Source: Halichondria panicea
Lineage: Eukaryota > Porifera > Demospongiae > Suberitida > Halichondriidae
Direction: 5' to 3'
DNA length: 64,000 bases
NCBI RefSeq assembly: GCF_963675165.1
Contig: NC_087391.1
Location: forward strand, 2,437,001 to 2,501,000
The notes under the pieces were generated by a model. It was given only the letters and a program-made list of their open reading frames with translations, ran no database searches and was not told where the DNA came from. Shown in pieces: positions 1 through 14,100 of this stretch. The translations under genes and the position numbers were made by a program. How positions within the stretch are numbered: the stretch's first letter is position 1; the number at the start of each line of letters is the position of its first letter.

Positions 1-706
1 AAGTGACATAAATAGCTAAAAATGTGGGCGATAAACAAGAACTATAATTTTCTCTTTGGCTTATTAATGTCGCTAAGTTACAATGCTAACATTTCCTTCC
101 TGATATACTATGTAAACACAAAGGAACTAATTCTCAATATCTATGGAAACGCTAGCCTCAGGGATAGACACAGGAGTGAAGTGTAAGTCTAGTCACCACT
201 GGTAGGTCACTACTTGTCCATTGATCAAAACAGCAGTCAGCTTTCGCCTCTTCAAATACCGTGCGCATACGTGTGATAGCTTTCTCTCAACGTTTTTGTT
301 TGTATAGACTTCTGCAAGTTTTAAATGTCCATAAACTCTCATAGTACTTTACCCTGAAAACTACTAATATCTCTTCTTAGCCATAATTATTCATCCTTCT
401 CGAATGGCTGGTGTTAATGTATTGCTTGGTGTTATGTAACATGTCTGAGTGCTCCATATGTGAGTTACTTTCAGTATGCGTTTACAGCACCGTACGACAC
501 TACAGTATGTGCTTTGTGTACATTGCTCCATAGTTTTTGTGTATGTTTTGGTCTGTGACGGAGAAGGCCACACGTATCTAAGTATCCTCAACTCATTGAA
601 GTGTTGCCAAGATTACGGCACCATTGTAGACAATAGCAACGTTATTTCGCATTGGCATCTATATGTACTAAGTTGCTTTGTAGTACAATCATCCCCGTAG
701 CAACAG
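1..706. other. 5' edge region, no certain feature
   Basis: This stretch precedes the first clear KNTC1 exon. A short open stretch starting ATG at 143 and ending at a GTAAGT donor at 183 could be the KNTC1 first exon. A second open stretch at 476-700 does not resemble the family. Nothing else is supported. Confidence 0.3.
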
Positions 707-3700
707 TCATATTATTGCCTAAGGTCGCTTTTGCCCACCACCTCCCAGAGTGTCAAGTAGACTGTGTTGGCTGGAGTGAAAAGGAAAGCCTTCTCGTGGT
801 TGCAGACAGGTGAGGAAGCAACTGTTGGTGCTACCGTCTAACTCAATTACTTACACACGTCTATAGTTGCATATTTTTAGTGTCTGTTTACCGTGGAATA
901 TGTTACGTCCTCGCTGTACTGAACAGCTCACATTTCCAGCTTAAATTTCCAGGTATATACCTAAGTTGCTGACCACAAAATGCCATGACTAGGAAAGCTA
1001 CACTCCTTTGTAGTTTATGTTCTATTTTTAAGATCCCCGCCCACACAAACACTGTTATCCACCCACCCTGCTCATACATCCATATCACCCAGTAGGTTAA
1101 TTATTTATTTTTTCACAGGAACGGTGTTCTTCATTTTGTGAGTCCTTCCCTCCAGGAAGTACTCTTCTCACAGGTAGGGCTGTCCCAATTATTCAAAAAA
1201 TTTGCCTATTAGAATTTCTCAATTTTTCTTCCTATTATTCCCAGATAATTACCCATTATTCTCATTGAAAAGCCAACATGAACATGAACCATAAATAGAT
1301 CTTAGTCTGGGGCCAGACTAGACCTAATAGCTCGGCGGCAAAATCTAGAGAGCTAGGATTAGCTATTTAGATTGAGCTCTTCTCTCTTCCCCCTCCCCCC
1401 TCTGAGAAAAGGTCTGGCCCTCAGACTACAGTCATTTTAGCAATATTTTGTGTAACTTGGCTGCAACCACAGTAGTAACCACAGAAGGACATGATTATGA
1501 ATATAATTAAACCATGCAGCAAAGCAGCAAGACTAAGTCAAATATCAGTTATGTAGCAGCAAGCATACATTGAATGACTTCAGCACAGCCTCAGAAAACA
1601 GCTCCATATGCCAATAAAACTCGTTGAGAATGGTTATTTTATACCCATTATAATTATTTTGCGAGTTTCCCTATAATTATATACATCGCAGGGCAGCAGT
1701 GTCAGTGCAGGGTGGCAGTGTCAGTGTTGTAGGCTAGTAGAAAAGGGAAGCAACATGCATTACAGCATGCTGAAAATAAGTTACATGGGTATATAATTAT
1801 AGTGTTATCTCGAAATTAATGAGAACCCTGGACACTTATACAACATTCTCTTCATTGGCATGTTTGAGCTGTTCTCTGAGGCTGTGCGAAGTCATTATGG
1901 TGTACATATCATCTATGTGGTTACAACTGTGGTTACAGCAAAGTTTATCAGAATATTGCAAGTTTTAAAATGACTGTATCATAAACGACATTGCAGACAT
2001 ATAAAACTAAACAACTGACATGTGTACTGCACTTACATTATATTATTGACCTCTATGACCTTTTAAACCTCTGACTCTACCTATTATTCTAGCCTCACCT
2101 ATTATTCTCAAAATTATTCTAGAATAATTGGGACAGCCCTACTCACAGGTGGGCTGACGTCTATGTACATGAATGCATGTACATGAATGCGTATCAACAG
2201 CAACTAATTACACGCATGAAGCATGCTGCCTGCAGCCAAATTGTGTAACTGGATCCTTTCCATGATATCATAAATGGATGTCTGAATGTCTGCTGTTCCG
2301 CTTAGTAACTATGGATTCCAAACACTATTTCCTCTCCTAATTTGATTGTGTCTGAACCAAGTGTTGGTCTGGTGTTTGAAAACTTTCCTATAAGCTGTGA
2401 CGAACGGTAACTAGGCATTGTCTCATTGTCTTGTTGTCCGTAAACAATGTCGCGTTGACGAATTTTCCTTTACTGGTTCCAACCATTTTCTAATCTGTCT
2501 GAATAGTCATGCATGCTGTCATGCCCGTCAGCTCTCGAAGATTTAGCATAGTCATTCCAGGTGACTGAGTTTGGAAGGTTTTCAATTAGCTGAAATCTTT
2601 CTTGTGCATGTAGCTATATATGGTCGACGCTATTTGTTTGAAGTTGCGGATTTTATAGGGCTTATATTGTGAGATTCGTCAATGCTGTTTCGAGTCATGG
2701 AGATTTGTACGATCCCTGTAGCCATATTTATGCATGCATTAGTAAGGTATTTAACATGGTATGTACATGTATTTGTGAAGAGGGTGGTGTATGTTTTGGC
2801 GATATTTTGAGGTGGATTCCACTTTAACCCCAATTGCTAGACAATGCTCTCTCCATATAGCGGGTAATTTCTGGGGGTCAAAACATTCGTTGTTTAGTCA
2901 GTTGGATATTATTTGTGGTTGCGTGCACTGCAGATAAAGGTGTTCAAGGATCGCTTCATTCGTGGATAAAATATTTGTGCTAGGGATTTAACCACGAAAA
3001 CCACTAAATCCCCCTCCCCCCGAAAATTACAATATTGATTTTGTGGATAGTATGTCTCCGTTCTGTTTACTTCTACAAATGTTTATTCAAGAACGTCACT
3101 CGTCAAGCCCAAATTTAGCCACTTACAAGCGCCACGTAGGTGTCCGAATATCTTGTTTGTATTAACTTCGTGATATCTCTAGGAGAACTTTGCACCTGTA
3201 CCCACTCTCAATTTGGTTTAAGACATAGCTAGGTGTCTTTAGTCTGGACAAAAAGACGCTCTTTAAGTATCGTGTTAGCTTTTGATTTACTGAAAACTAC
3301 AATTTAACAATTCATTCATCGTCATTGTCTAGCTAATTCGTGGACGTACACAACTAATTAGTAATTTTATTATTATTAAGATCATGGTGAGGTGATGCAG
3401 AGTACTTTGTTTACTTGTATGGTACAGAGTCCTTGCTTGTTTTGAAAACAGAACCTCTACAATATCACCATATGGAGGGGTGTATTGTTCGTGGCGCCTG
3501 CTTGTAATTGGGACAAAAATGTATAATATTGTTGTGGCCGTGATGGGGCCCTTTGTTCACATGATTATAGTAGACAGAACGAGTACCCCTCTTCATTCCA
3601 TTTGTTCTATAAGTAGATTGCATTGCATTTGTGTTTTATTTTTGTTACTTTTGTTTTATGGGCTTATAGTTTCTGAGTTGTGTATAATTATTGAGAAGCT

Positions 3701-6700
3701 CTTTGGGTGCAGTAATTATATGCCCATAACTTCACTTGCCTCTTACCAAGTTTAATAAAATGAATGTGCATTTGCATGTATCAATTCTGCTCATTTGGGC
3801 AAAGTTCCACTCTGATTCTTAGAATGTATCTCTCGAGCTGCTTCCATGTTGACTGAACATGCAAGCTATGGTGTGCTTATTAAGCAGCTATTGCTCGAGC
3901 GTGTTGGGTATTTTCACTTAGAGGGTATGCCCGACATTTTTTAAATTTGGTTTGCTTCAACCATCCGTTATTTATGATATAGTATAACGGTATGGCTATT
4001 ACAGAAGCCACTTTCAATGCAGCTCACTAAATATCAAATTACCATGACGATTGACGAGTGGGCACCAAGTAGTCTAATTATATGGAACTGTGTAAGTTCC
4101 ACTAGGTAACGTAACACATTAGGTCAGCTTTTCAGATTTTGACGATGTTTTAGTCCTTTCACAAGTCACTCCCTTATATGGGTGAGTGCAAGGCTTCAGC
4201 TATTCATTGGCACATGTCCTGGAACAAAGTACTCAGTGGTACTATTTGATTGTTTATCCTGACAGCAATGTGATATATGAGAGTGTTGGCTGATTTTACA
4301 ATAATTATAATTATGCTGCATGTATTTATTGTCCGGTGGAGGTTTCTTTATGCGTACTATATGGTTATGGACTTGTGAAAGACTAAAATCAATAAGTTGT
4401 CAATAAAGTGTGAGGGTACCTCCTGGAGCTGTATATATAACGTAAATATCAAGAAGCCATAATTATGTTGTTTTGTGTGTACAGGATGTTGGTGTTGCAG
4501 CCGCATCAGACCAAGAGAAGGTGTTTTCTTCTGTTCAGTTTTCAAACTCCAGAGGTACATGCATGCTGCTATGTGTCTGTGTATCTGTGTAGCAATATGC
4601 GAGTAATTTGTGACCCATGTGTGAGCTTTAATACAAAATTGATATTTTAATCGTTGTGTATGTTGTTTGATCTGAGACAGACGGTGGGTAGTAACCACGT
4701 GTCAATGGTTTGGGCTATCAATCCAGCGTCTACTTTTAAGACACTACATTGTGTTATAATGACAGATGTGCATCACCCTAGCTGTGTTTATTTTCCTCCA
4801 CCCCATACAGAGTCAGAGTTGTCCTCTCTTTATGTGCTCCTGTCCATGGGAGTAGTGCTTATTTTCAAGAACCTGCCTTTCAACCAACTCAGTGAAGGTG
4901 TGTAGATTAGCTATTAATAGTGTCACACCCCTCCTCCGTGATTCTTTATGGTGGAGCTACCGACGTAAATAGTTTATCCAACATTATGCACACGTACGGT
5001 TTCGAAGTGTTGTACAATACTATTGATGGCTCTTGACAATCTTATACTACGAAAATGTTCACTTTCATGCTGTACGTGCTAGACAGCGAGTTTGTTGCAC
5101 ACCAACGTCATTCTCTGTTTCGTTTTGCAGCCATAAGAGAGAATGATTTGCAGCTCATGAAACAGGTACGTACGACGTATCCAGTTATTGCTAGACATTG
5201 GGTGAATAATCAGTTGGTTTTAGTTTTGGTGGAAGCTCCTTCAGATCTCTCGACATTATTCCAAATAAGGAAATCTGCAGCTACTGTGACATTAAAAGCC
5301 AGTCTACGTACGTATTTGCTTCCGCTGTCTAGGAAATAATTTGCTTCTGGCACTCTTACCAGCTATTTATATACTGTATAGTCTTCTGGCACATGCAAAA
5401 CTAAGTATCCTTAACACTTACAAAGTGTACAATTGATTGTGAGCCAATAAAGTGTTGTGTAGGCACCTGTCACTGAATGTCAGAGTCAAGTGTAATTGCA
5501 ACGTACATATTGTAGCTGCTGTGTACAAATTAATAATATCACGGTTGTATACTGTGATTAATTTTTTCCCTAACCACAATCGCTTTTTTTCACAGCTTAA
5601 GGATGACATAGTCTGGTCGAGGCATGACATATCTGCTGAGCATGACACTTGCTCATCCTTCCTCCTCCCACTGGCCACTCCCACCCCACGCTCCCCTGCC
5701 AGCTTTGTTACAACTGTAAGCTCTGTTATTAAAACCCCGGTGTGATGTACATATGTAGTACACTCATTTGAAAACAAAGGACTTGTCTGTAACATAATGT
5801 GTCTTGCTTTATACAGTACTTGTAATGAACAGTTCTGCATGTGTGCTCACAATGTGTATACATGTATATGCATGCACAGTCATAATCATTTCTCTGCTCC
5901 TCCTCCGCACACTGTTGAGTGGGCAGGCTAAGTACTTTCTTTGTTGCTATTATAAAAAAAACTTATTTCGTCTCTATCTACTCCACTTATAAAATAACAC
6001 TTCCTGCGTAACTTCTTATTTTGACCTGCTAAATTGGGCATTTCCTGGGTTACTGTTTTTTAAGTCCTTTTCGTGGGCGGTTGCTTCACGTTTCTGTATC
6101 TCAAAGTGTAAGTGTGTATAAAAACAAAGAATTGGTAAACACAGTGGGCGGAAGACCTTGCAATATTTATTTATGGGATTCAACGTTCACAATAATTTGC
6201 TACAGTTTTTGTATAATGTACATGTACGTACGTACCTCACTGAAAGAGTGCTGTATACAGTTTGTATACATTGTGAACTCTATTGTTACTCACTGTGAAT
6301 GAATGAATGAATTGTTGTGTGTGTAGGGTTGTGGTGCAAGTGGGCTGTGTGTGTGGAGAGAGAGCGGTGATAGTGGACTGGAGATCGTCGACTGTGTGTC
6401 ATGTCTACTCAAAGGTGAGGCAATGCCCCATGCGTGCATTTCTTATGTTTTGGGGAAGTTATCTGTAAGCAGGCATAGGATGTTGCGTGTATCGAGTGTC
6501 AATATTTTGCAATAGGTGTCCAATTATTTTAAGGAGGAGCTTTTAATTATAGAACAAGGATATCAACAAATTTCCCAATTTCCAATTTCCTCATACAAAC
6601 ATTATTTTGGTTGCAATTCTTGTGTAATATTGTGTGTTGGGTTTAGATAATTACAACACAGCAAAGGGTGTCGGTCTAAAGTGTTTGTGTGTTGATGGTA

Positions 6701-8134
6701 TATATAGGTGTGTGCATTGCCAGATGCGAGGTGACGAGAAATGACAAGTACTTGGTGACACTCTGCAGCACTGTAAGTGCGCCGTGTTTTGTTGTTCCAG
6801 CTACTTGTTTGCCAGTAATTTAATTTCAACAAGTTACATACATGTGTATACCCAAAAGAAATACAGTAATATTGAACCTGTAGTAATTATTTTGTTGATT
6901 AATGGAACTGAAAGTAATTACAAAAGTTTGTCAGGTGTGACGTAAGTTGATCCTTTACTTCATACCTTCAGGGGAGCCTGGCAGTGTGGAGCCTCCATTC
7001 ATTAGTAATGGTCAACCTGTGGACATCTGGCCAAGTGGTGAAGGATCTCTCGCTGTGTGCCACTGCTGGATTAGAGGGAGGGTCCGACCAAGCGTGTCTG
7101 CTCACGGAAAACTCGTCTGGAGGGGTGCGTCACATGATCCAATTGTATGTCTGTGGGTTCTCTTTCATAAAATTGTTTGTACTAAAATGTTGCAAAACTA
7201 CATGTAGGTGGGCTAATTTTCTTAAATTGCGCAACCTTACTTTGGAGTGTAGGGTACATATATGTCTCTTTGCCATGGTGCTGTTCTGGTTGGTCTGTGA
7301 ATTCACCTTCAGTCTTACTTGTTGTGGGTCATATTATACATGTACATGTGGAGGTATTTTGAATGTAGACCTAAAATGCACATGTATACGTACACGCACG
7401 TCTAGACAATTTGAAAAGCACTTTTTGGTTGTACACCAATAAAGTTTATTATTTTTGACCTACTTTCTTAGCTAGTATGTCTGTCTTCCGTCTGAACTAC
7501 ATGTACGTATCATAAAGCTTGCTTGGTTTCAGTTTACCTTGGGACTTACTACGTACCCTGACAGCCTAAATTGTTTTTGTAGCGTAATAACAGTATTGAA
7601 ATGCAGTTGCAAGTATACTAATCGTGTAATTAATTTTGTTGTTCACTAAATAGTATCCCTTCAATGACAACCCTAATATAGGAAAGCCGTCATATTTGTT
7701 AATTCATGTATCTAAAATGTTTGCATTCTAAACATTGTTGTGTATTTTAAATGCCCTTTAAAATATGCTAGTCGTTAGCTGGTCTCCTGCACAAGGCAGA
7801 ACCAATCTAACACCCTCCTGCTATTGGATATTCATGTGTACTTACCGTACTATGAGCTTACATGGTCTTAATCGATTTCCTAATGAGCGCCTAGAGTCGA
7901 TAACACAGTGCGATTACATGTACAAGCCTACTTCCCCATCATTGTCCCAATTATTACAGTGTTTACTAATTACTTACAAGGTTTCACACTTTGCTTTCTG
8001 CCCCCCCCTCCTTCACCACATGCACATATATACTACAGACGACACTGATCCTTGCCTCCCTGCCTGGACTACACGCACTCTACTCCCAAGAGGTCTCCTC
8101 AACTGCTGCTCTGGTGCACGGAACTGTTACTGAG
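707..8134 (+). CDS. KNTC1: KNTC1 exons encoding the N-terminal beta-propeller
   Basis: Exons read: 707-809, 1119-1173, about 4485-4554, 4681-4897, 5131-5165, 5596-5715, 6327-6414, 6708-6772, 6972-7124 and 8039-8134. They encode beta-strand-rich WD-like repeats: VDCVGWSEKESLLVVADR spliced to NGVLHFVSPSLQEVLFSQ, then SSLYVLLSMGVVLIFKN, then SLAVWSLHSLVMVNLW, then a strand ending ALYSQEVSSTAALVHG. In Rod this propeller binds Zwilch. The join between about 4554 and 4681 does not keep frame with the splice sites I chose, so a further micro-exon or another acceptor (for example after TTGCAG at 4500) is likely. The large intron 1174-4484 holds a hAT MITE and a CGGGTAATT-type repeat. Intron 8135-9255 holds a MITE. 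Confidence 0.72.
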
Positions 8135-11100
8135 GTGGGTGGGTTTGGTTTACCCTTACTGAGGTGTGAGAGCATTTAGTACCCTGTATTTTGTTGTAAT
8201 GGGGGCAGTTCTTCTCACTTATTTGAGGTAGGTATTGGCTATCAGTCAGCACTCAGTACCCATTACTGAGCAGAGGTGAGCACACAAATACATTTTTTGC
8301 ATCCAATATTTATTGTACAGTGCCTTCCTCACTAATCATAACAAGATTTAGGTAATTTTCTTTACGACATTTCATTATTTACCTGACATTTTTTTCATGT
8401 AATTAGATTTACTGACCCTTTGTAACTAATAGTTTAAAAAGGTGTTTGCGTATGTCCCATTATGATTGTCTGAGCAATGCGTTGGTATCTGACGATAAAT
8501 TGTACTTAATATAATTTGGTTGATGTAATTGTCTGATGCTTAATTGCCAAACTTTTGATTTACTACATGTACTTAAGTTGAGATGTAATATTAGCTGCCG
8601 TAGCTGCATGCTGAAGTCTTACGAGCTGAGCTAACTAGACAGTATTACATAACTTTGTGTACGCACTTGTTGGTACATATCACTGTACGTGTAAGTCTTC
8701 TAGGTAGTTGTGGCTGAAAGCAGGTGTCAACTGATCGACCCTTGCTAAATTCTTTATTTGGACATTTTGGACAAACTGTTTAGTTGGTCTACGTGCGTGG
8801 ATATGATATGTGATCATTGCCTTGCTCATGGACTCTTCGCTTAATTGGTCATTTTAAAGTATTCTCGCCGTATGTAAGGGATCGTATTGCATTGTTCCCA
8901 TGGCTACGTGGTCGACACGAAGTGTAGCTAAATATATGTACCAACTGATTTGATAAAATCCTTAACTAAATACATGTAGCTTGCTCATGTCAATAGCATG
9001 CAGGGTGTCATACAGGGAAGAGAGAAAGGGGGATATCCCCCTCCGACTCCAATCCCTCCCCCCCCTAAAATTCAGGTACTAGTAGTATGACTGAGTGAGG
9101 GTATTGAAATAACAGTTGACCCTTTTTTTAGCGACATTTTCTGGTTACTTAAAATCATACCTTATACATGTATTTCCCCCCTCTACTTCAAAATCCTGTA
9201 TGACACCCTGGGCCACGATTGTACTTGTTCTTGTCGTGAGTATTACTCCCTCCAGGACTGTGTGTACTACACTGAGTTGGAGGGTGGAAGTGTGGTTGTG
9301 AGGCAGCTGGTGCAAGCACTGCCTGAGAAGAGGCTGGCCACGCTCATTGGTCAGGGGAGGTTCGATGACGCTGAGACACTCGCTAAGAAGTTCAATCTGG
9401 ACCCTGAGGTACACACACACACACACAGGGCATCCACTCAACGGATATGTAATGTACATGTATCAGTGTTCAGATTGGTAACTTAGTTTGGTCTATCAGT
9501 TACAAAAATAAGTGTACCTACATGTACTGGAAATGTAAATGGGCCATTGTATATACATGTACATGTATATATATAAAGAATTCACTGTCGAAAGTTGGTA
9601 GGCTGGTAAAAATTTATACCCATGGGACAAATGTACCCAACTGCGTATTGCCAATTTTACGTGTTTAACTTTTTGTAGGCAATACTAGCTTCATACATGT
9701 ACATGTACATGTACATACATTGTGTACCATGCACTCTCCTGTAGTTGGTGTACAAGACAAAGGCCCAGGTGCTGAACAGCGTGTGGATCAACAAGACTAT
9801 AGCAGGAGAGGAGGCAGCCGAGGTGCACACTAACCTGTTGCAGTGTGTGAAGTGTCTACAGGTAAGCACTGGCCCGCCCATAATACCCTCTAAAATATAG
9901 CGGGTAATTTTTGTATAGTGGAAACTTTCGGATGTTGAACATTTATCCGAAAATGAAATAATAATTGATTGCAACCGTTTTTGAGCTGCACTATACACAA
10001 TTTGCCATTTGTTTATAGAAATTTGCGTGTTCAACTTCAACGCAAAAAATTACCCGTATATGGTTCGTACATGTACCTAACATGAGAGTAACAATTAGAG
10101 TGGTGTACGTGTGTCAAACAAGTGTACAATCATGTACATGTACATGATTGTACACTGTACTTGTCAATTAATGATACACAATTTGCGCAATTTTCTATTT
10201 GTTTTTGTTCTGAGAATTTACCTATCTCTTAATTTGATTTGCTTTGGCTGAACATTGGTGCCTTACTATGAAAGTGTATAACTCTGTCATTGTGCTGCAT
10301 ATGTATGTAGGATGGAGTGTTTGTAGCTGAGCTGTTCCTGTCCTCCCAATATCCCACCCTGACCATGACTCTGGACACTTTGCACTTGGCTAAAAACAAA
10401 GTAAGGTCGTCATCAGCAAACATGTGTAGGCCGGTACATATGTTTTTACCCCGCTAAATATTTACAGCTGAAGAATGATTCTGAAAAAAGTGGTGAAATC
10501 AAATCTGCACAACTCAAGGTACAGTTGTACATGTACATTGAATGCCTTGGTATGTGTATACTTACAGTGTACTTAACTAAAGTTCTTCATAGGTTTTTTC
10601 AGCTCTTAACAAGATAGTCACGTTCCAAATGGTACACAGTCAAGAAGAGTTTTGGTTAGTCCTAATGCCCACCTTAATTGTACTTGAAACATGTTGCGTT
10701 GTACATAGGTATATATGTGTTGCTATGCGTTGACTGTACGCGCAGTGTACATGTGTAATACAAGCCTTGAAATCAGACAGTGTTTACATACAGATGTACT
10801 GTGAATTAAAGTTCAAAAATGTAGCGACAATTCTGATATATTGTATTGAATTAATACTGTTTCATAGAAACAGATTTAGAGGTGAAATATTTAGTTCTTG
10901 TAGCACTTACGTACATGTACATGTGTCTCCCCACAATAGCCCGAGGTCATGGCACTGCTTCCTATTAGGGAGCTTGCTGGATCATCTCAGCACCTACTTT
11001 CACTCTGGAAATCTAAACAAGTTAGCCCTCATCTGGAACAGGCATATGGTACGAAAACGCACAATGGCTTTCGTACATGTAGTTGAATTTACAGACGAAG

Positions 11101-14100
11101 GAGCATGTACAGTAATTTGTTCTATCCACACCCCTTTATTCCCCAGTATCCCCCCTCTCTCCCCCTCTACCACACCTTTCTTCCCCACTCTCTACCACAA
11201 TCTTCCCATTATATATTTATTTTGCATACATATACACTCAAATCCTTCAACTTCACGTTCAACTTTGTTTACATTGTATGCAACTTCTTCTCAAAGGCCA
11301 CATAAATTAGCGATGTTACTGAGTGCTTCACTATTTGTGTGTGCATGACTCCCACAGTCTGCACAAATGCCTACGTGTATAAATCTCTACACATGTTACC
11401 ATGTGACACTCGATCATGTTAATAATTAATTAACGTATCTCCTAAGTGACTGGTGTAGACTACCGCAGTCATGTGGTATCAGGCCATTAAATTGTGTTCA
11501 TAATTGAATGGTTTCTCTAGAGTGAGCTCATGACTCAGCTGGGTGGAAATGACTTGGTATCCTTGTTGAGGAGTCTCCCTGAGTGTATTCCGTCGGCTGA
11601 ACTGGGGGCGTGGCTCTCTCGCAGTGTGGTGCCTTTCATTCTACAGCACACCCCTCAAGTACTGGTGAGTAGTCCCAATGAATAAGTCCTCTCAGTTATA
11701 CGTACGTATGTATGTATTTCACTCGCAAACACTCTTTAGCCCAACTTTTTGGACTGGGCTCAAAGTAGAGTGAGACTGTTGGAGCTCTCAGAAAAGGTGT
11801 GTATTATTCGTTTTCTCTTATAGCTATTGCATGTAGTGTGCCTCAAAGTCTCCTGCATGTTTAGTGTTACTACATTTCATCCTACAGGAGCAATGGCCGC
11901 AGAATGGACTGAAGTTGTGCGATTATATTCTAGAGGCTGTGAGCTGTTTTAAAAATCCCCTCACAAAAATGGCTTTACGAACCACTTCTATCATTCTAGA
12001 AGACTCAGTGGTATGTTGGATATGGGGCGCGGCTTATCACATATGATCGAACCACCTGTGTCATAATAAATTATGCTTAATGTATTGTCTATGTGAGAAG
12101 CCCCAAGTGACAACACTGTCCATTAATTGACTTTTATCACCTTCCTACTTGTTATTTGAATATGATAAACTTCCAGGGAAGTTTGAAGTTGTAGCCACAT
12201 GTCAGTTTCCCACCTTTGATGAAATTGGATTAAGGGTTAATTTCCTGTAACAAACCCTTAATCCATAATTATGCAATTCGGCATTGTCATGATTGTTCGA
12301 CTATTACTGTGAATATTATATATGTTACCTAGCACAGGTGCTAGTCTAAAGTTGAAAGAGATCGAGGTTCACAACTTACAATAAATTAATAGCACTTTAG
12401 AAAGTGTAGAATTGAGCCTTATACATGCATACTGTATGTAGGTTCTTTCTATGCACCAATGGAACCGCTATACATTCTTCATCCACCCACACCCCATAGA
12501 ACCCAGATAGTTCTGTGCTGAGTGGCCTCAAGTGTCTGCAGGGGAGACTAAGGGACCTGTGCTACCTGGAAACCATTCTCTGCTGCAGTCTCTCCCTGGC
12601 TGAACACGAGAAGGTAGCTAATCATCACCTATCTAGAGCTTCTAGTAAAGAGGGCCAACCTCAATGGCAAACAGTTATTCTCTGTGGTATGAATCATCAC
12701 AATAATTAGTAACTATTTTAGACATTAAAAAATAATTGAGCTTATATTCGCTTTTTCTTTGCAGGACACTCGAAAAGTGGTGGTGTTTCGGTTGCTAGAC
12801 AAGGCTGTTGCTGCTGAGTTGGTATCCACCACCATTCTACATAAGGTGGCTCCATACGTGCAGAGACATGGACTCGATCTAGACACTGTGCTCTTGAGCT
12901 ACGTTAAGGTCTGCTTCAATTGATTGCTCAGTTATACCATGTTTGTCTACAACCCTCATAAATGTATTACTGTACCAAGATACTTTTGACTTTGTTTTTG
13001 GAAGGGGGGGGGGGCTTTATTGTAAGAGTAGGATGATTGTTTCTTTGGGAAGTTATATAAATGGGGCCTTGACAAGTGCCATGTGTGGGAGAGGGCTTTC
13101 GAGATTTCAATACGACTCTTGTCTGTCCAGCTGTTCCTGTCTCAGTCTCCTCGCTTCTCCACTAGTCTCACTGACAGTCCTTACGAGGCCAAGGCCATCA
13201 CCCTTGTACACGCTATCAAGGACAAAGAGGTACATGTTCGTGTAGAGCTTTTTCTTTGTCTCATCTCCTTCATAATTATAAAGTTGAATACAGTTGTATA
13301 AGACAAATTGATGTGTGTAATAAAAGTGTCCGTAGCTCCCACAATGACACAGCAGTTACAGGGATGTCCCAGTTTGTTCCACACTACTAGCACGTGCCTT
13401 TGTGGTGTCCACTGTATACCAAAGAGTCAGCTATAATTTGGCACCACACTCACTGCTCCCTCTCTTACTCACAGCTCTACGTTACTGGGTGTATTGAGGT
13501 GCTCAAGTATGTACGCACGCCATGGAGTGAGAGTGTGGAGGAACTGGTACAGAGATGTTTGAAGGTGGACCACCCTCACGTGGCCATGCTGGAGAAGCAG
13601 TACCAACTGTTGCAGCTCAAGAAACTATTGCATGGATACGGAATCAAAGATGTCAATTTCTCTGACACAGCCTCTTCTTTAAGATGGGTGAGCAGTTAGA
13701 GTATATGCAAGTGCATACATGTACCTACATGTACATGTAGCTCTGTTAAACTTATTCTTTATTCTATCAAGGTGGTGGGTGGTGCACAATGTACATTATG
13801 CAAATAGCGAGTACATAATTATCAGTTTGTATTCTCAAAATATCGGATTTGTATAGTGTGGCTGTAAGTTCATATGTATCGTACATTTCTCTGTAACCAA
13901 ATAAAATACGTACTGTCTTAGCATTATAATTATTGTTAAAAGTGATTTCCACCCAACTGTAGCTTTATATTCGTCGAATCTTGTCCTCTGATGAGCCAGC
14001 TTCTTTGGAGGATGCCATGAAGGTGTTTGATTACCCTATGCCCCTAGTTTGTCGTTGGGTGATTTATCAAGCACTCGTCCATTAGGTGGCTGATATGTAC

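Noticed and set aside
391-591. 66-codon minus-strand ORF in the first 600 bp
   Set aside because: No homology, no splice context that fits a gene, and it overlaps the likely 5' part of KNTC1.
10767-11348. 193-codon plus-strand ORF
   Set aside because: It reads through intron sequence around the KNTC1 exon at 10940-11048; only that segment matches the family.
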